DNA of 64,000 nt from Clostridia bacterium (GTDB lineage: Bacteria; Bacillota; Clostridia; Christensenellales; Aristaeellaceae), in assembly GCA_017534885.1 (NCBI GenBank), contig JAFXVR010000026.1, positions 96,261 through 160,260 of the forward strand. Direction: 5' to 3'. The notes under the pieces were generated by a model. The model saw only the letters and a program-made list of their open reading frames with translations. It searched no databases and was not told the DNA's origin. Of this stretch, positions 53,236 through 61,969 are shown one piece after another (positions within the stretch are counted from its first letter, which is position 1; every line of letters starts with the position of its first letter). The translations under genes and the position numbers were made by a program.

Positions 53236-54159
53236 ATGAAAAAACTGTTCAGCCTGGTCCTTGTGGCGGCGCTCCTGTGCGGCGCTGCCGTCCTGCCGGC
53301 CCACGCTGCCGACTGGATGTTCCTGATCCCCGACAGCAATACCCGGCTGCTGACGGAGAGCGAGCTGTGGGAATGGGATTACGAGTCCCTGGGCTATATC
53401 CTCAACGAGATCTTTGCCCGGCACGGCTACGTGTTCGAGGCCGGCGGGAAGTATGACAACTACTTCTCCAGCCTGCCCTGGTACACGCCCAACAGCAACC
53501 CGGACAACAGCAAGGCCTGCTATTCCCAGCTGAACAACACTGAGTGGAAGAACGAGGCCCTGGTCAAGAAGGTCCGCGCGGACATGCGCGCCATGGGCAC
53601 CACCAACAACAAGGGCACCAAGTCGGTCTGGGATCATTACTCCTCCGGCTTCGACACCCTGAACGGCTTTGAGTACACCCAGTTCAAGGCCAACCAGAAG
53701 TTTACGGTCTATTCCGCGCCGACCACCAACGCGCCCCGGGGCTCCAACGGCAAGGCGTCCGTCAGCACCAACGGCGCGGTCTTCATCGCGGGCGAGGAAA
53801 ACGGCTGGATGATGGTCATGTACGAGACCAACGGCGGCAGCGTGCGCGTGGGCTACTTCCGGCGCGGCGACGTCAAGGGCAAGGTGCAGGGCACGGCCTG
53901 GAACAAGTCGCTGAATTTCGCCTACCTGAGCGCCCGGGTCACCGCTTCCTGCACGGTCACCGACGATCCCGTCTACGCCACCGGCTCTCTGGGCAGCCTC
54001 CGCTACGGCGATCAGGTGACCTACCTGAACACCTATTACAACCGCCGCGCCTGGGACTACATCGAGTTCATCACCGCTGAGGGCAAGACCGCCCGCGGCT
54101 TTGTGCCTGTCGGCTGCCTGGATTACGGCGTGTACGAGAAGGATTCCATCGGCGAATGA
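53236..54159 (+). CDS. Secreted YARHG-domain protein with SH3-like region
   Basis: A 307-aa exported protein. The signal peptide (KKLFSLVLVAALLCGAAVLPAHA) is followed by a YARHG domain (about 38-110, with LGYILNEIFARHGYVF and FSSLPWYTP), an extracellular module of unknown role found in clostridial surface proteins. Two SH3b-like beta segments follow, with FTVYSAPTTNAPRG and CTVTDDPVYATGS; such domains often bind peptidoglycan. GGAGAG lies 7 bases before ATG 53236. A single-gene transcript is likely. Confidence 0.9.
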   Translation: MKKLFSLVLVAALLCGAAVLPAHAADWMFLIPDSNTRLLTESELWEWDYESLGYILNEIFARHGYVFEAGGKYDNYFSSLPWYTPNSNPDNSKACYSQLNNTEWKNEALVKKVRADMRAMGTTNNKGTKSVWDHYSSGFDTLNGFEYTQFKANQKFTVYSAPTTNAPRGSNGKASVSTNGAVFIAGEENGWMMVMYETNGGSVRVGYFRRGDVKGKVQGTAWNKSLNFAYLSARVTASCTVTDDPVYATGSLGSLRYGDQVTYLNTYYNRRAWDYIEFITAEGKTARGFVPVGCLDYGVYEKDSIGE

Positions 54160-54181
54160 TCAAAAAATCCAAAAAAACCTA

Positions 54182-54210
54182 TGGACAAAACGAAAGCCAC
54201 ATGCTATAAT
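54182..54210 (+). promoter_or_regulatory. Sigma-A promoter with a long leader, zinc-ribbon gene
   Basis: TGGACA (54182-54187), 17-bp spacer, TATAAT (54205-54210). The start codon is 132 bases downstream, leaving an unusually long leader with a CCGG-TACCCAA-CCGG hairpin (54217-54231). Confidence 0.75.
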
Positions 54211-54341
54211 CTCTGCCGGTACCCAACCGGTATGCTTGGTTCACTCCTCCTTTGGTGACACGCGCTCCGCATGTCTTTGGACCAGGAAGCTCTGAATGGC
54301 ATTGGGATGGGTGACTACATCAATTTGGAGGTTGACCAATC

Positions 54342-54629
54342 ATGTATCAGGACGAAACCTTGACTTGCCGTGACTGCGGCCGCGAATTCGTGTTCACTGC
54401 TTCCGAGCAGGAGTTCTTCGCCGAGAAGGGCTTCCAGAACAAGCCCACCCGCTGCCAGGAGTGCCGCCGCGCCAAGCGTGCTGCCAACAACGGCGGTGAG
54501 CCCCGCCAGATGTACAAGGTCATCTGCGACGGCTGCGGCCAGGAGACCGAAGTGCCCTTCCAGCCCCGCGGCGACCGCCCCGTGTACTGCCGTGAGTGCT
54601 TCAACGCCCAGCGCGCCAATCGCTATTGA
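54342..54629 (+). CDS. Zinc-ribbon protein
   Basis: A 95-aa protein with four CxxC pairs: CRDC at 9-12 and CQEC at 38-41, then CDGC near 62 and CREC near 82. These make two zinc ribbons. The first resembles the probable zinc-ribbon domain of small Firmicutes proteins (LTCRDCGREFVFTASEQEFF), the second the CxxC-type protein linked with cold-shock or ribosome-associated factors. GGAGG lies 11 bases before ATG 54342. Strong promoter, long leader and its own terminator suggest an abundant protein; nucleic-acid binding is inferred. Confidence 0.88.
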   Translation: MYQDETLTCRDCGREFVFTASEQEFFAEKGFQNKPTRCQECRRAKRAANNGGEPRQMYKVICDGCGQETEVPFQPRGDRPVYCRECFNAQRANRY

Positions 54630-54639
54630 TTGAAGTCAG

Positions 54640-54668
54640 CGTCCCCGGAGAGATCCGGGGGCGTTTTT
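54640..54668 (+). terminator. Terminator of the zinc-ribbon gene
   Basis: CGTCCCCGG and CCGGGGGCG pair around AGAGAT, followed by TTTTT. Confidence 0.9.
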
Positions 54669-54693
54669 CAGTACTTTCAGCTGAAGTTCACCC

Positions 54694-54722
54694 TTGCAAT
54701 CTGCCGGGCTTCGTGGTATGAT
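54694..54722 (+). promoter_or_regulatory. Sigma-A promoter of the serS leader
   Basis: TTGCAA (54694-54699), 17-bp spacer, TATGAT (54717-54722). Confidence 0.75.
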
Positions 54723-54730
54723 AGCCGCGT

Positions 54731-54946
54731 GGCCGATGAAGGGAAAGCGGCCGTGGAACCGTGAAAGAGAGCGGCCGGATGGTGCGAGGCCGCGGCGGGG
54801 AGGCGGTCTTTCCATCCCGGAGGCAGCGGGCGAGGAGTCCGCGGGGGCGCGCCCCATACAGCGCGGTGAGGCCCTTGATGGGCAAAACTGGGTGGTACCG
54901 CGAGCTTCTCGTCCCGGCGTGGGAGGGGAGGCTCTTATATTGAGGA
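54731..54946 (+). promoter_or_regulatory. T-box riboswitch controlling serS
   Basis: The leader carries GATGAAGGGAAAG, AGAGAG and GGATGGTGCGAG, as in Stem I of T-box leaders, and the diagnostic T-box GGGTGGTACCGCG at about 54889-54901, followed by CGTCCC. A TCC-A near 54811 would fit a serine specifier. A GC-rich dyad (GAGCTTCTCGTCCC with GGGAGGGGAGGCTC) and TTATATT follow and could be the terminator. Uncharged tRNA-Ser should permit serS expression. Confidence 0.9.
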
Positions 54947-54958
54947 GGAGGAGAACCC

Positions 54959-56248
54959 ATGCTTGACATCAACCTGATCCGCACAAACCCCGATCTGGTG
55001 CGGGAGAACATCCGCAAAAAGTTCCAGGACGCGAAGCTGTCCCTGGTGGACGAGGTCATCGCTCTGGACAAGGAAAACCGGGAGACCATGCAGAAGGCTG
55101 ACGGCCTGCGCAACCAGCGGAAGACCCTGTCCAAGCAGATTGGCGGCCTGATGGCCAAGGGTCAGAAAGAGGAAGCCGAAAACACCAAGAAGCAGGTGGC
55201 GGCCCTGGCGGACGAGCTGGAAGCCCTTGAAAAGCGCGAGGAAGAGCTGCAGGCCGAGATCCGCCGGCGCATGCTGGTCATCCCGAACATCATCGATCCC
55301 TCCGTGCCCATCGGAAAGGATGACTCGGAGAATGTGGAAGTGCAGCGCTTCGGCGAGCCCAAGGTGCCGGACTGGGAGATTCCCTATCACGTGGACATCA
55401 TGGAGCGGCTGAACGGCATCGATCTGGACTCCGCCCGCAAGACTTCCGGCAACGGCTTCTATTATCTGATGGGCGATATTGCCCGCCTGCACTCCGCCAT
55501 CCTCAGCTACGGCCGGGATTTCATGATCGACCGGGGCTTCACCTATGTGATTCCGCCCTACATGATCCACGGCAATGTGGTCAGCGGCGTGATGTCCTTC
55601 GCGGAAATGGAAGGCATGATGTACAAGATCGAGGGCGAGGACCTCTACCTGATCGGCACGTCCGAGCACTCCATGATCGGCAAGTTCATCGACTCCATCC
55701 TGGATGAGGATACCCTGCCCCGCACCCTGACCTCCTACAGCCCCTGCTTCCGCAAGGAAGTGGGTGCCCACGGCATCGAGGAGCGCGGCGTCTACCGAAT
55801 TCACCAGTTTGAAAAGCAGGAGATGATCGTGGTCTGCAAGCCCGAGGATTCACCCATGTGGTTTGACCGCCTCTGGCAGAACACGGTGGACTTCTTCCGC
55901 AGCATGGACATCCCGGTGCGCACCCTCGAGTGCTGCTCCGGCGACCTGGCGGACCTGAAGGTGAAGTCTGTGGACGTGGAGGCCTGGAGCCCCCGTCAGC
56001 AGAAATATTTCGAGGTCGGCTCCTGCTCCAACCTGGGAGACGCCCAGGCCCGCCGCCTGCAGATCCGCGTCCGCGACAAGGATGGCAGGAAGTATCTGGC
56101 GCACACGCTCAACAACACCTGCGTCGCCCCGCCCCGGATGCTCATCGCCTTCCTGGAGAACAATCTCCTGCCCGACGGCCGCGTGCGAATCCCCGAGGTG
56201 CTCCGGCCTTACATGGGCGGCAAGGAATTCATCGGCCAGGTGGGCTGA
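54959..56248 (+). CDS. serS: Serine--tRNA ligase
   Basis: Class II synthetase of 429 aa charging tRNA-Ser. The N-terminal antiparallel coiled coil (about 30-105) grips the long variable arm. The catalytic core is unusual for bacteria: TSEHSMIGKF (234-243), motif 2 CFRKEVGAHGIEERGVYRIHQF (263-284) and motif 3 TLNNTCVAPPRMLIAFLENN, against the common bacterial FRSEAG-type motif 2 and LNGSGLAVGR-type motif 3. It looks like a divergent or archaeal-like form, though core residues Arg265, Glu267 and Arg280 stay. AGGAGGAGGAG precedes ATG 54959, and the T-box leader confirms the assignment. Confidence 0.95.
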   Translation: MLDINLIRTNPDLVRENIRKKFQDAKLSLVDEVIALDKENRETMQKADGLRNQRKTLSKQIGGLMAKGQKEEAENTKKQVAALADELEALEKREEELQAEIRRRMLVIPNIIDPSVPIGKDDSENVEVQRFGEPKVPDWEIPYHVDIMERLNGIDLDSARKTSGNGFYYLMGDIARLHSAILSYGRDFMIDRGFTYVIPPYMIHGNVVSGVMSFAEMEGMMYKIEGEDLYLIGTSEHSMIGKFIDSILDEDTLPRTLTSYSPCFRKEVGAHGIEERGVYRIHQFEKQEMIVVCKPEDSPMWFDRLWQNTVDFFRSMDIPVRTLECCSGDLADLKVKSVDVEAWSPRQQKYFEVGSCSNLGDAQARRLQIRVRDKDGRKYLAHTLNNTCVAPPRMLIAFLENNLLPDGRVRIPEVLRPYMGGKEFIGQVG

Positions 56249-56282
56249 AAAACAAACAATATGACAGGGGAGGTGAACAGCG

Positions 56283-58556
56283 GTGAATGTGGATCAACTG
56301 GCGGAAACACTCAGATGGAACGCGGATTTCATGGAGAATGTGGTGCGCTGGGAGGAACTGCCGGCCAGGGAAGCGAAGTACGCCGACTTCCCGGAGGGCT
56401 TTGATCCCCGCCTGCGCGCTGTGCTGGAGAAACGCGGCATTCACCGGCTGTACACCCACCAGGCCCACGCCCTGCGTGAGGTTGCCGCGGGGAAGGACAT
56501 CACGGTGGTGACGCCCACAGCCTCGGGCAAGACCATGTGCTACAACCTGCCCGTGCTCTCCGCCATCATGCAGAACCCGGACGCCCGGGCCCTCTATCTC
56601 TTTCCCACCAAAGCCCTGTCCGCCGATCAGGTCAGCGAGCTGTATGAGCTGATCGAGGCCATGGGCATCGACATCAAGACTTATACCTACGACGGCGACA
56701 CCCCGGCGGCGGCCAGGCGGGCGGTGCGCCAGGCGGGGCATATCGTGGTGACGAACCCCGACATGCTCCACTCGGGCATCCTGCCCCACCACACCAAGTG
56801 GGTCAAGCTCTTTGAAAACCTGCGCTATATCGTCATCGACGAGATCCACACCTACCGGGGCGTGTTCGGCTCCAACCTGGCCAACGTGCTCCGGCGGCTG
56901 ATGCGGCTCTGTGCCTTCTACGGCTCGCATCCCCAGTTCATCCTCTGCAGCGCCACCATCGCCAACCCCAAGGAGCTGGCGGAAACCCTCATCGGCCGGG
57001 AAGTCACCCTGGTGGACGACAACGGCGCGCCGCTGGGAGTCAGGCATTTTGTGTTCTACAACCCGCCGGTGATCAACCGCCAGCTGGGCATCCGCAAGGG
57101 TGTGATCCAGGAAGTGCGCGCCATCAGCGGCATGCTGCTGAAAAACGGCATTCAGACCATCACCTTCACCCGTTCCAGGCTGAACGTGGAGGTGCTGACC
57201 CGCTACCTGAAGGACATGGTCAGGGACCCCCTGGGCAACGCGGGCCGGGTGCGGGGCTACCGGGGCGGCTACCTGCCCACCCAGCGCCGGGAAATCGAGC
57301 GAGGGCTGCGGGCCGGGCAGATCGACGCGGTGGTCTCCACCAACGCCCTCGAGCTGGGCATCGACATCGGCGCCCTGGATGCCTGTGTGCTCTGCGGCTA
57401 CCCGGGCACCATCGCCAGCGCCTGGCAGCAGGCGGGCCGGGCCGGACGGCGCAAGGAGACCAGCATTGTGTTCTATGTGGCCTCCTCAGCGGCACTGGAT
57501 CAGTACATTGTGAATCACCCGGATTACTTCCTGCGGCAGTCCCCCGAGAACGCGCTGCTGAATCCGGACAACCTCTACATCCTCCTGTCCCACTTCAAGT
57601 GCGCGGCCTTTGAGCTGCCCTTTGACGACGGCGACGGCTTCGGCAACGCGCCAGCTCCCGGGGAGCTGCTGGAGTACCTGGAGGAAGCGAACATCCTCCG
57701 CCATGTGGACGGGCGCTGGCACTGGAGCGCCGAGGACTTCCCGGCCAGCGACATCTCCCTGCGGTCTGCCGCCAGCGAGAACTTCCTGATTGTGGACATA
57801 TCCGACGCGGCGCATCACCGGATCATCGGCGAAATGGACCGCTACACGGTGCCCATGCTCCTGCACGAGAACGCCATCTATATGCACGAGGGCGTGCAGT
57901 ATCAGGTGGAAAAGCTGGACTTCGACCACTGCAAGGCGTACATCCGGCAGGTGGACGTGGGCTATTACACCGACGCTGACCTGAACATCAGCCTGAGCCT
58001 GCTCTATGTGGAGCGGCAGGAGGAAAGCCGTGGCATGACCCGGGCCCTGGGCGAGGTGAAGGTGACAGCCCTGGTGACCATGTTCAAAAAGATCAAGTTT
58101 GACACCCACGAGACCTTAGGCTTCGGGCAGGTGCGCCTCCCGGAGACAGACATGCACACCTCCGCCTTCTGGTGGACGCTTCCCGACGAGCTCTGCGCGC
58201 GCTTCCCCTCGGACGCCCTCAAGAACGGCATGCTGGGTGTGGCCAATCTGATGCGCATTGTGGCGCCCCTCTACCTGATGTGCGCACCCACGGACATCGC
58301 GGTGATCTACCAGGTGAAGAGCCCCATCACCGACAAGCCCACCCTGCTGATCTACGACAACAGCCCCGGCGGCGTCGGCCTGAGCCAGAAGGGCTACCAG
58401 ATGCAGTCCCTCCTCCTGGACAAGTGCCTGGACATCGTGACCCACTGCGGCTGCTCCCACGGCTGCCCCTCCTGCGTCGGCCCCGTGGGCGAGGTGGGCG
58501 AGGACGGCAAGCGGGTGGCGGAGGAGATCGTGAGGGAGCTGCTGGCGCTCAGCTGA
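56283..58556 (+). CDS. mrfA: MrfA/YprA-type DEAD-box DNA helicase with DUF1998
   Basis: Superfamily 2 helicase of 757 aa, the same size as Bacillus MrfA, which takes part in mitomycin-lesion repair. Motif I TPTASGKT is at 77-84, motif II DEIH at 186-189, and later LGIDIG and QQAGRAGR complete the second RecA lobe. The C-terminal DUF1998 domain ends with Cys722, Cys724, Cys728 and Cys731 (CGCSHGCPSC), the zinc cluster seen in the family. Its usual exonuclease partner MrfB/YprB is not adjacent. GGGAGGTGA leads to GTG 56283, 34 bases after serS, so it may share its transcript. Confidence 0.92.
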   Translation: MNVDQLAETLRWNADFMENVVRWEELPAREAKYADFPEGFDPRLRAVLEKRGIHRLYTHQAHALREVAAGKDITVVTPTASGKTMCYNLPVLSAIMQNPDARALYLFPTKALSADQVSELYELIEAMGIDIKTYTYDGDTPAAARRAVRQAGHIVVTNPDMLHSGILPHHTKWVKLFENLRYIVIDEIHTYRGVFGSNLANVLRRLMRLCAFYGSHPQFILCSATIANPKELAETLIGREVTLVDDNGAPLGVRHFVFYNPPVINRQLGIRKGVIQEVRAISGMLLKNGIQTITFTRSRLNVEVLTRYLKDMVRDPLGNAGRVRGYRGGYLPTQRREIERGLRAGQIDAVVSTNALELGIDIGALDACVLCGYPGTIASAWQQAGRAGRRKETSIVFYVASSAALDQYIVNHPDYFLRQSPENALLNPDNLYILLSHFKCAAFELPFDDGDGFGNAPAPGELLEYLEEANILRHVDGRWHWSAEDFPASDISLRSAASENFLIVDISDAAHHRIIGEMDRYTVPMLLHENAIYMHEGVQYQVEKLDFDHCKAYIRQVDVGYYTDADLNISLSLLYVERQEESRGMTRALGEVKVTALVTMFKKIKFDTHETLGFGQVRLPETDMHTSAFWWTLPDELCARFPSDALKNGMLGVANLMRIVAPLYLMCAPTDIAVIYQVKSPITDKPTLLIYDNSPGGVGLSQKGYQMQSLLLDKCLDIVTHCGCSHGCPSCVGPVGEVGEDGKRVAEEIVRELLALS

Positions 58557-58631
58557 CGGGGGGCGAAGACAGGGGACAGGTGACAGAAACCGGGCAGAAA
58601 CCGGGATTTCTGAAAAAGTTTTCAAACCCCC

Positions 58632-58660
58632 TTTACAAGGCCGGCACTTTGTGCTATAAT
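58632..58660 (+). promoter_or_regulatory. Promoter of tRNA-Ala
   Basis: TTTACA (58632-58637), 17-bp spacer, TATAAT (58655-58660), ending 12 bases before the mature tRNA. Confidence 0.85.
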
Positions 58661-58672
58661 GCGCTTCGTTGA

Positions 58673-58748
58673 GGGGCATTAGCGCAGTTGGTAGCGCGCC
58701 ACAATGGCATTGTGGAGGCCAAGGGTTCGACTCCCTTATGCTCCACCA
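58673..58748 (+). tRNA. tRNA-Ala (anticodon GGC)
   Basis: The 76-nt cloverleaf is complete. Acceptor GGGGCAT pairs with ATGCTCC (one G-U). The D arm has AGTTGGTA. The anticodon stem CCACA/TGTGG encloses ATGGCAT with GGC, reading GCC and GCU alanine codons. The T arm has GGTTCGACTCC, and CCA is encoded. It marks the left edge of the recombinase-bearing region. Confidence 0.97.
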
Positions 58749-58753
58749 CATCG

Positions 58754-58793
58754 CAACCCTGACCTCGATACGAGGTTGGGGTTGTTACTTTTT
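58754..58793 (+). terminator. Terminator of tRNA-Ala
   Basis: CAACCCTGACCTCG pairs with CGAGGTTGGGGTTG (two wobble pairs) around ATA, followed by TTACTTTTT. Confidence 0.9.
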
Positions 58794-58832
58794 GGCCGGG
58801 AAGCGGTGATATAACAGGGTTCTGGGATTCTT

Positions 58833-59018
58833 CCCGTAGGCTCTTAGTGCCGTATTTCATCTTTGGAACCAGCATTTTTGTCTGTTTTGCTCACTATAAG
58901 CCGACGGGAAGCCGGTTTCCCGTAGGCTTATAACCCCTTCTCGTAGGCCCATAAGGCCTTTCCGTGGGCTCATAAGGCCTTTCCGTAGGCTTATAGCCCC
59001 CTTCCCGTGGGCCAATAG
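58833..59018. repeat. 21-bp tandem repeats between tRNA-Ala and the recombinase gene
   Basis: Five near-copies of CCCGTAGGCTTATAACCCCTT run head to tail: 58919-58939, 58940-58960, 58961-58981, 58982-59003 and a partial at 59004-59018. A lone direct copy (CCCGTAGGCTCTTAGTGCC, 58833-58851) and one inverted copy (CTATAAGCCGACGGG, 58894-58908) lie upstream. They fill the gap between the tRNA and the recombinase stop. Role unknown; candidate recombinase or regulator binding sites. Confidence 0.85.
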
Positions 59019-59063
59019 AAAAAGGCGGACAATCCCGCCTGATAAGAATCACGGCCAGGATGC

Positions 59064-60650
59064 TCACTCCATCCTGACCGTGATCGTTTTTTCGCCTTTG
59101 AAGGTGAAGACCGCTGTGCCATCGGCGGAGATGACCGCCTGCCGCACCAACATGTTCCAGAGCTGATCCTGCCACTCCGTGAGAACCAGAGGCGCATTCA
59201 GCATATCTTCGATGAAGCCTTCAATCACCCTGCTCCGGGACAGATGCTCATCCCTCGCCGCTTTCAGCTTTTCCAGCCGGGCTTCAGCTTTTTTGAACCG
59301 GGAATCGTACTCTGCTGCTTGCTGTTCAAACAATTCCCTGCCTGCTCCCGTGGCCGCAAAGGTGCGGATGTGGGAATTGTTCAGGGCCACCACTTTATCG
59401 ATTTCTTTCTGCGTCGTGTCAATCTTCTCATCAAGCGCCGTTGTGTCACTCAGCAGACCGGCCATCACCCGGCAGTCTTCCGCGATGCTTTCCCGGTCTG
59501 CCATCAGGAGATTGTAGGCTTTCAGGAACAGTGCCTTAATGGCCTCCTCCGTCAGGGTGGGTGTTCTGCATTTTTCTCCATTCCCGTACTTTCGATTGCA
59601 GCGCCAGATCAGCTTCCGGTATTTGTCCGTAGAGTGCCAGACCTTCTGGCCGTAGAAGGCTCCGCAATCGCCGCATACGAGTCGGGAAGCGAAAATGCTG
59701 CTGCCGCTGTACCCTCGTCCGATGGACTTCCTCCGTGCCAATTCAGCCTGTACTTTCTCAAACTCCAGCGGTGTGACAATGGCGTCATGATTGCCGTGCA
59801 CATAGAACTGGGGCACTTCGCCCTCGTTCACCTTGTGCTTTTTCGTCAGGAAATCCACCGTGAAGGTTTTCTGCAGCAGCGCGTCGCCCTTATACTTCTC
59901 GTTGGTCAGGATGCTGACGACAGTGCTGGGGCACCACTTTTTCTTTCCGCCAGGTGAAAGGATTCTCCGCTCCTCCAGCATTCTGCAAACCAGCGCCGGG
60001 GTCATCCCATCCAGAAAGCTTCTGTAGATCAGGCGGACGATGGCTGCCTGCTCCGGATTGACGACCAGCGCCCCGTCCTCTCCCCGGTCGTACCCGAGGA
60101 AGGTGCTGTAGGCCAGGCTGACTTTTCCGTCTGCCATGCGTTTGCGATGGCTCCAGGTGACGTTTTCGGAAATGCTCCGGCTCTCCTCCTGGGCCAGGGA
60201 TGACATGATGGTGATCAGAAGCTCCCCCTTGCCGTCAAAGGTCCAGATGTTTTCCTTCTCGAAAAAGCATTCGACGCCATGGTCCTTCAGTTTCCGGATT
60301 GTTGTCAGGGAATCGACGGTGTTCCGGGCAAAGCGACTGACGCTCTTGGTCACGATCAGATCGATGCGTCCGGCCAGCGCGTCCTCTACCATTTCGTTGA
60401 AGCCGTCCCGGTGTTTTGTGGAGACGGCGCTGATGCCCTCGTCGGTGTAGACTTTCACGAAAACCCAATCTGGATGGGAATGTATGAACTGGGTGTAGTA
60501 ATCCACCTGGGCCTCATAGCTGGTGAACTGCTCATCGCTGTCCGTGGAAACACGGGCGTACCCCGCTACCTTGCGCCTGGCTGTGCTGGCGATGGCCGCG
60601 GTGGTGAAAATGTTCTTTGTGGCCGGAAATGCGGTGATTGTCTTAGCCAT
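59064..60650 (-). CDS. Large serine recombinase
   Basis: Site-specific recombinase of 528 aa. The resolvase domain has catalytic Ser35 (YARVSTDS) and SRFARNT; the Recombinase domain (about 190-290) and the zinc ribbon (CGDCGAFYG...WRCNRKYGNGEKC) follow. A long coiled coil near 400-490, typical of large serine integrases, is present. GGAGGC sits 4 bases before ATG 60650. Its start overlaps the stop of the upstream recombinase by 8 bases. It probably excises or integrates the element here. Confidence 0.95.
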   Translation of the reverse strand: MAKTITAFPATKNIFTTAAIASTARRKVAGYARVSTDSDEQFTSYEAQVDYYTQFIHSHPDWVFVKVYTDEGISAVSTKHRDGFNEMVEDALAGRIDLIVTKSVSRFARNTVDSLTTIRKLKDHGVECFFEKENIWTFDGKGELLITIMSSLAQEESRSISENVTWSHRKRMADGKVSLAYSTFLGYDRGEDGALVVNPEQAAIVRLIYRSFLDGMTPALVCRMLEERRILSPGGKKKWCPSTVVSILTNEKYKGDALLQKTFTVDFLTKKHKVNEGEVPQFYVHGNHDAIVTPLEFEKVQAELARRKSIGRGYSGSSIFASRLVCGDCGAFYGQKVWHSTDKYRKLIWRCNRKYGNGEKCRTPTLTEEAIKALFLKAYNLLMADRESIAEDCRVMAGLLSDTTALDEKIDTTQKEIDKVVALNNSHIRTFAATGAGRELFEQQAAEYDSRFKKAEARLEKLKAARDEHLSRSRVIEGFIEDMLNAPLVLTEWQDQLWNMLVRQAVISADGTAVFTFKGEKTITVRME

Positions 60651-61938
60651 GGTGCCTCCTTCTCGCGTGCTCTGCCGCCTCCGCCTTCATCTCAGGCGTC
60701 CAGCTGTCCCGCCGGGAACGGCCTTTCCAATCAAGGGAGCGAACACTGCCGTCCATCATATGCAGCTCGACTGTATTAGGGCCGGACGCGACCATGTATG
60801 TGACCTGGTTCAGGAAAACATCCGGAAGCCAGGTGTCCAGCCCCAGGGCCGCCATGATCACTGCTTTCAGGGTGTCATCTGGGATCCTCTTGCTTTGGCA
60901 ATAGGCTTTCCCTTCCGTGCAGTAGGTGGGGCAAATCCATCCGGGCGAACCGTTTTTCAGCGTTCGGCGGAAGTTCCGCCCACAATTCGGACACCGGATC
61001 ATGCCGGTGAACTCGCTGGTCTGCCTGGACTTGCCTGCGTGGCTTTCAGCGATGGCCGCCAGCCTCTGCTGAACGATGTCAAAAGTTTCCTGATCGATCA
61101 GCGCGGGATGCGTTTCAGTCACATAGTACTTCGGCAGTTCGCCGGTGTTGAGCAGCTTTTTCTTTTCCAGATGGTTATTGACGAATGTCTTCTGTAACAG
61201 AGCATTGCCCAGATATTTCTCATTTGACAGCATTTCCCGGAGCCGGGGACCTTGCCATTTTCCGCCGAGGGCGCCGAAGTGCCCGGTGCGGTTCAGCCAC
61301 CGCGCGATGGAGTTCAGGGACTCGCCTCCGGCGACGCGGGCGAAAACCTCCTGGACGATAGGCCCATCCACCGGATCAATCTCGATGCCGTCCTGTTTGC
61401 TGATCCTGTAGCCGAACATGTGCCGCCAGCACATGATCTCTCCCCGCTCATAGGCTTTCCGGATACGCCATTTCTGATTATCGCTGGCTGATCTGCTTTC
61501 CTCCTGGGCGTAGGAGCCCAGGATTGTCAGCATCAGCTCACCGTCGGCGCTCATGGTGTGAATCCGCTGGTCCTCGAAGTAAACGTCTACGCCGAGCGCT
61601 TTCAGCTCCCTCACGGACTCCAGCACCGTCACGGTGTTTCGGGCGAATCGGGATATCGCTTTTGTGATGACCATGTCGATACATCCGTTCCGGCAGTCTT
61701 CCAGAAGACGCTGGAATTCCGGACGATCTTCCTTCGTCCCCGTCATGGCCTCGTCTGCGTACACGCCGGCGAACTCCCAGCCAGGGTGCCCCTGGATCAG
61801 GTCGCTGTAGTATCCGACCTGATCCACAAGGGAATGCAGCATGGCATCCTTGCCGGACGAGACGCGGGCGTAAGCGGCCACGCGCATCCTCTTCTCAAGC
61901 TTCGGCTTTGCTGCGATGCGTTGAATCTGCTTTTCCAA
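60643..61938 (-). CDS. Second large serine recombinase
   Basis: Recombinase of 431 aa with catalytic Ser27 (YARVSSGK), SRFARNT, and a zinc ribbon (CPNCGRNF...CPTYC). It lacks the long coiled-coil tail of its partner and ends soon after the ribbon. It starts at TTG 61938, 5 bases after GGGAGGTGA. The two genes are clearly related but diverged, an arrangement seen in Firmicutes elements where paired recombinases act together. Translation is coupled to the downstream recombinase. Confidence 0.94.
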   Translation of the reverse strand: MEKQIQRIAAKPKLEKRMRVAAYARVSSGKDAMLHSLVDQVGYYSDLIQGHPGWEFAGVYADEAMTGTKEDRPEFQRLLEDCRNGCIDMVITKAISRFARNTVTVLESVRELKALGVDVYFEDQRIHTMSADGELMLTILGSYAQEESRSASDNQKWRIRKAYERGEIMCWRHMFGYRISKQDGIEIDPVDGPIVQEVFARVAGGESLNSIARWLNRTGHFGALGGKWQGPRLREMLSNEKYLGNALLQKTFVNNHLEKKKLLNTGELPKYYVTETHPALIDQETFDIVQQRLAAIAESHAGKSRQTSEFTGMIRCPNCGRNFRRTLKNGSPGWICPTYCTEGKAYCQSKRIPDDTLKAVIMAALGLDTWLPDVFLNQVTYMVASGPNTVELHMMDGSVRSLDWKGRSRRDSWTPEMKAEAAEHARRRHHG

Positions 61939-61969
61939 GCGATCACCTCCCCGTTGTCAGTGTCGCATA

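Noticed and set aside
58673..58748. A tRNA 3'-end duplication marking attR of the element.
   Set aside because: I looked for a second copy of the tRNA T-arm/acceptor sequence to the right and found none in the window; large serine integrases often do not use tRNA ends.
58833..59018. CRISPR array.
   Set aside because: Units are contiguous with no unique spacers and differ among themselves; no cas gene is near.
58894..59175. A 93-codon minus-strand frame whose end is a YKPTERP-type heptapeptide repeat.
   Set aside because: The heptapeptide is only the 21-bp DNA repeat read in one frame, and its upstream half overlaps the recombinase in another frame. No ribosome site.
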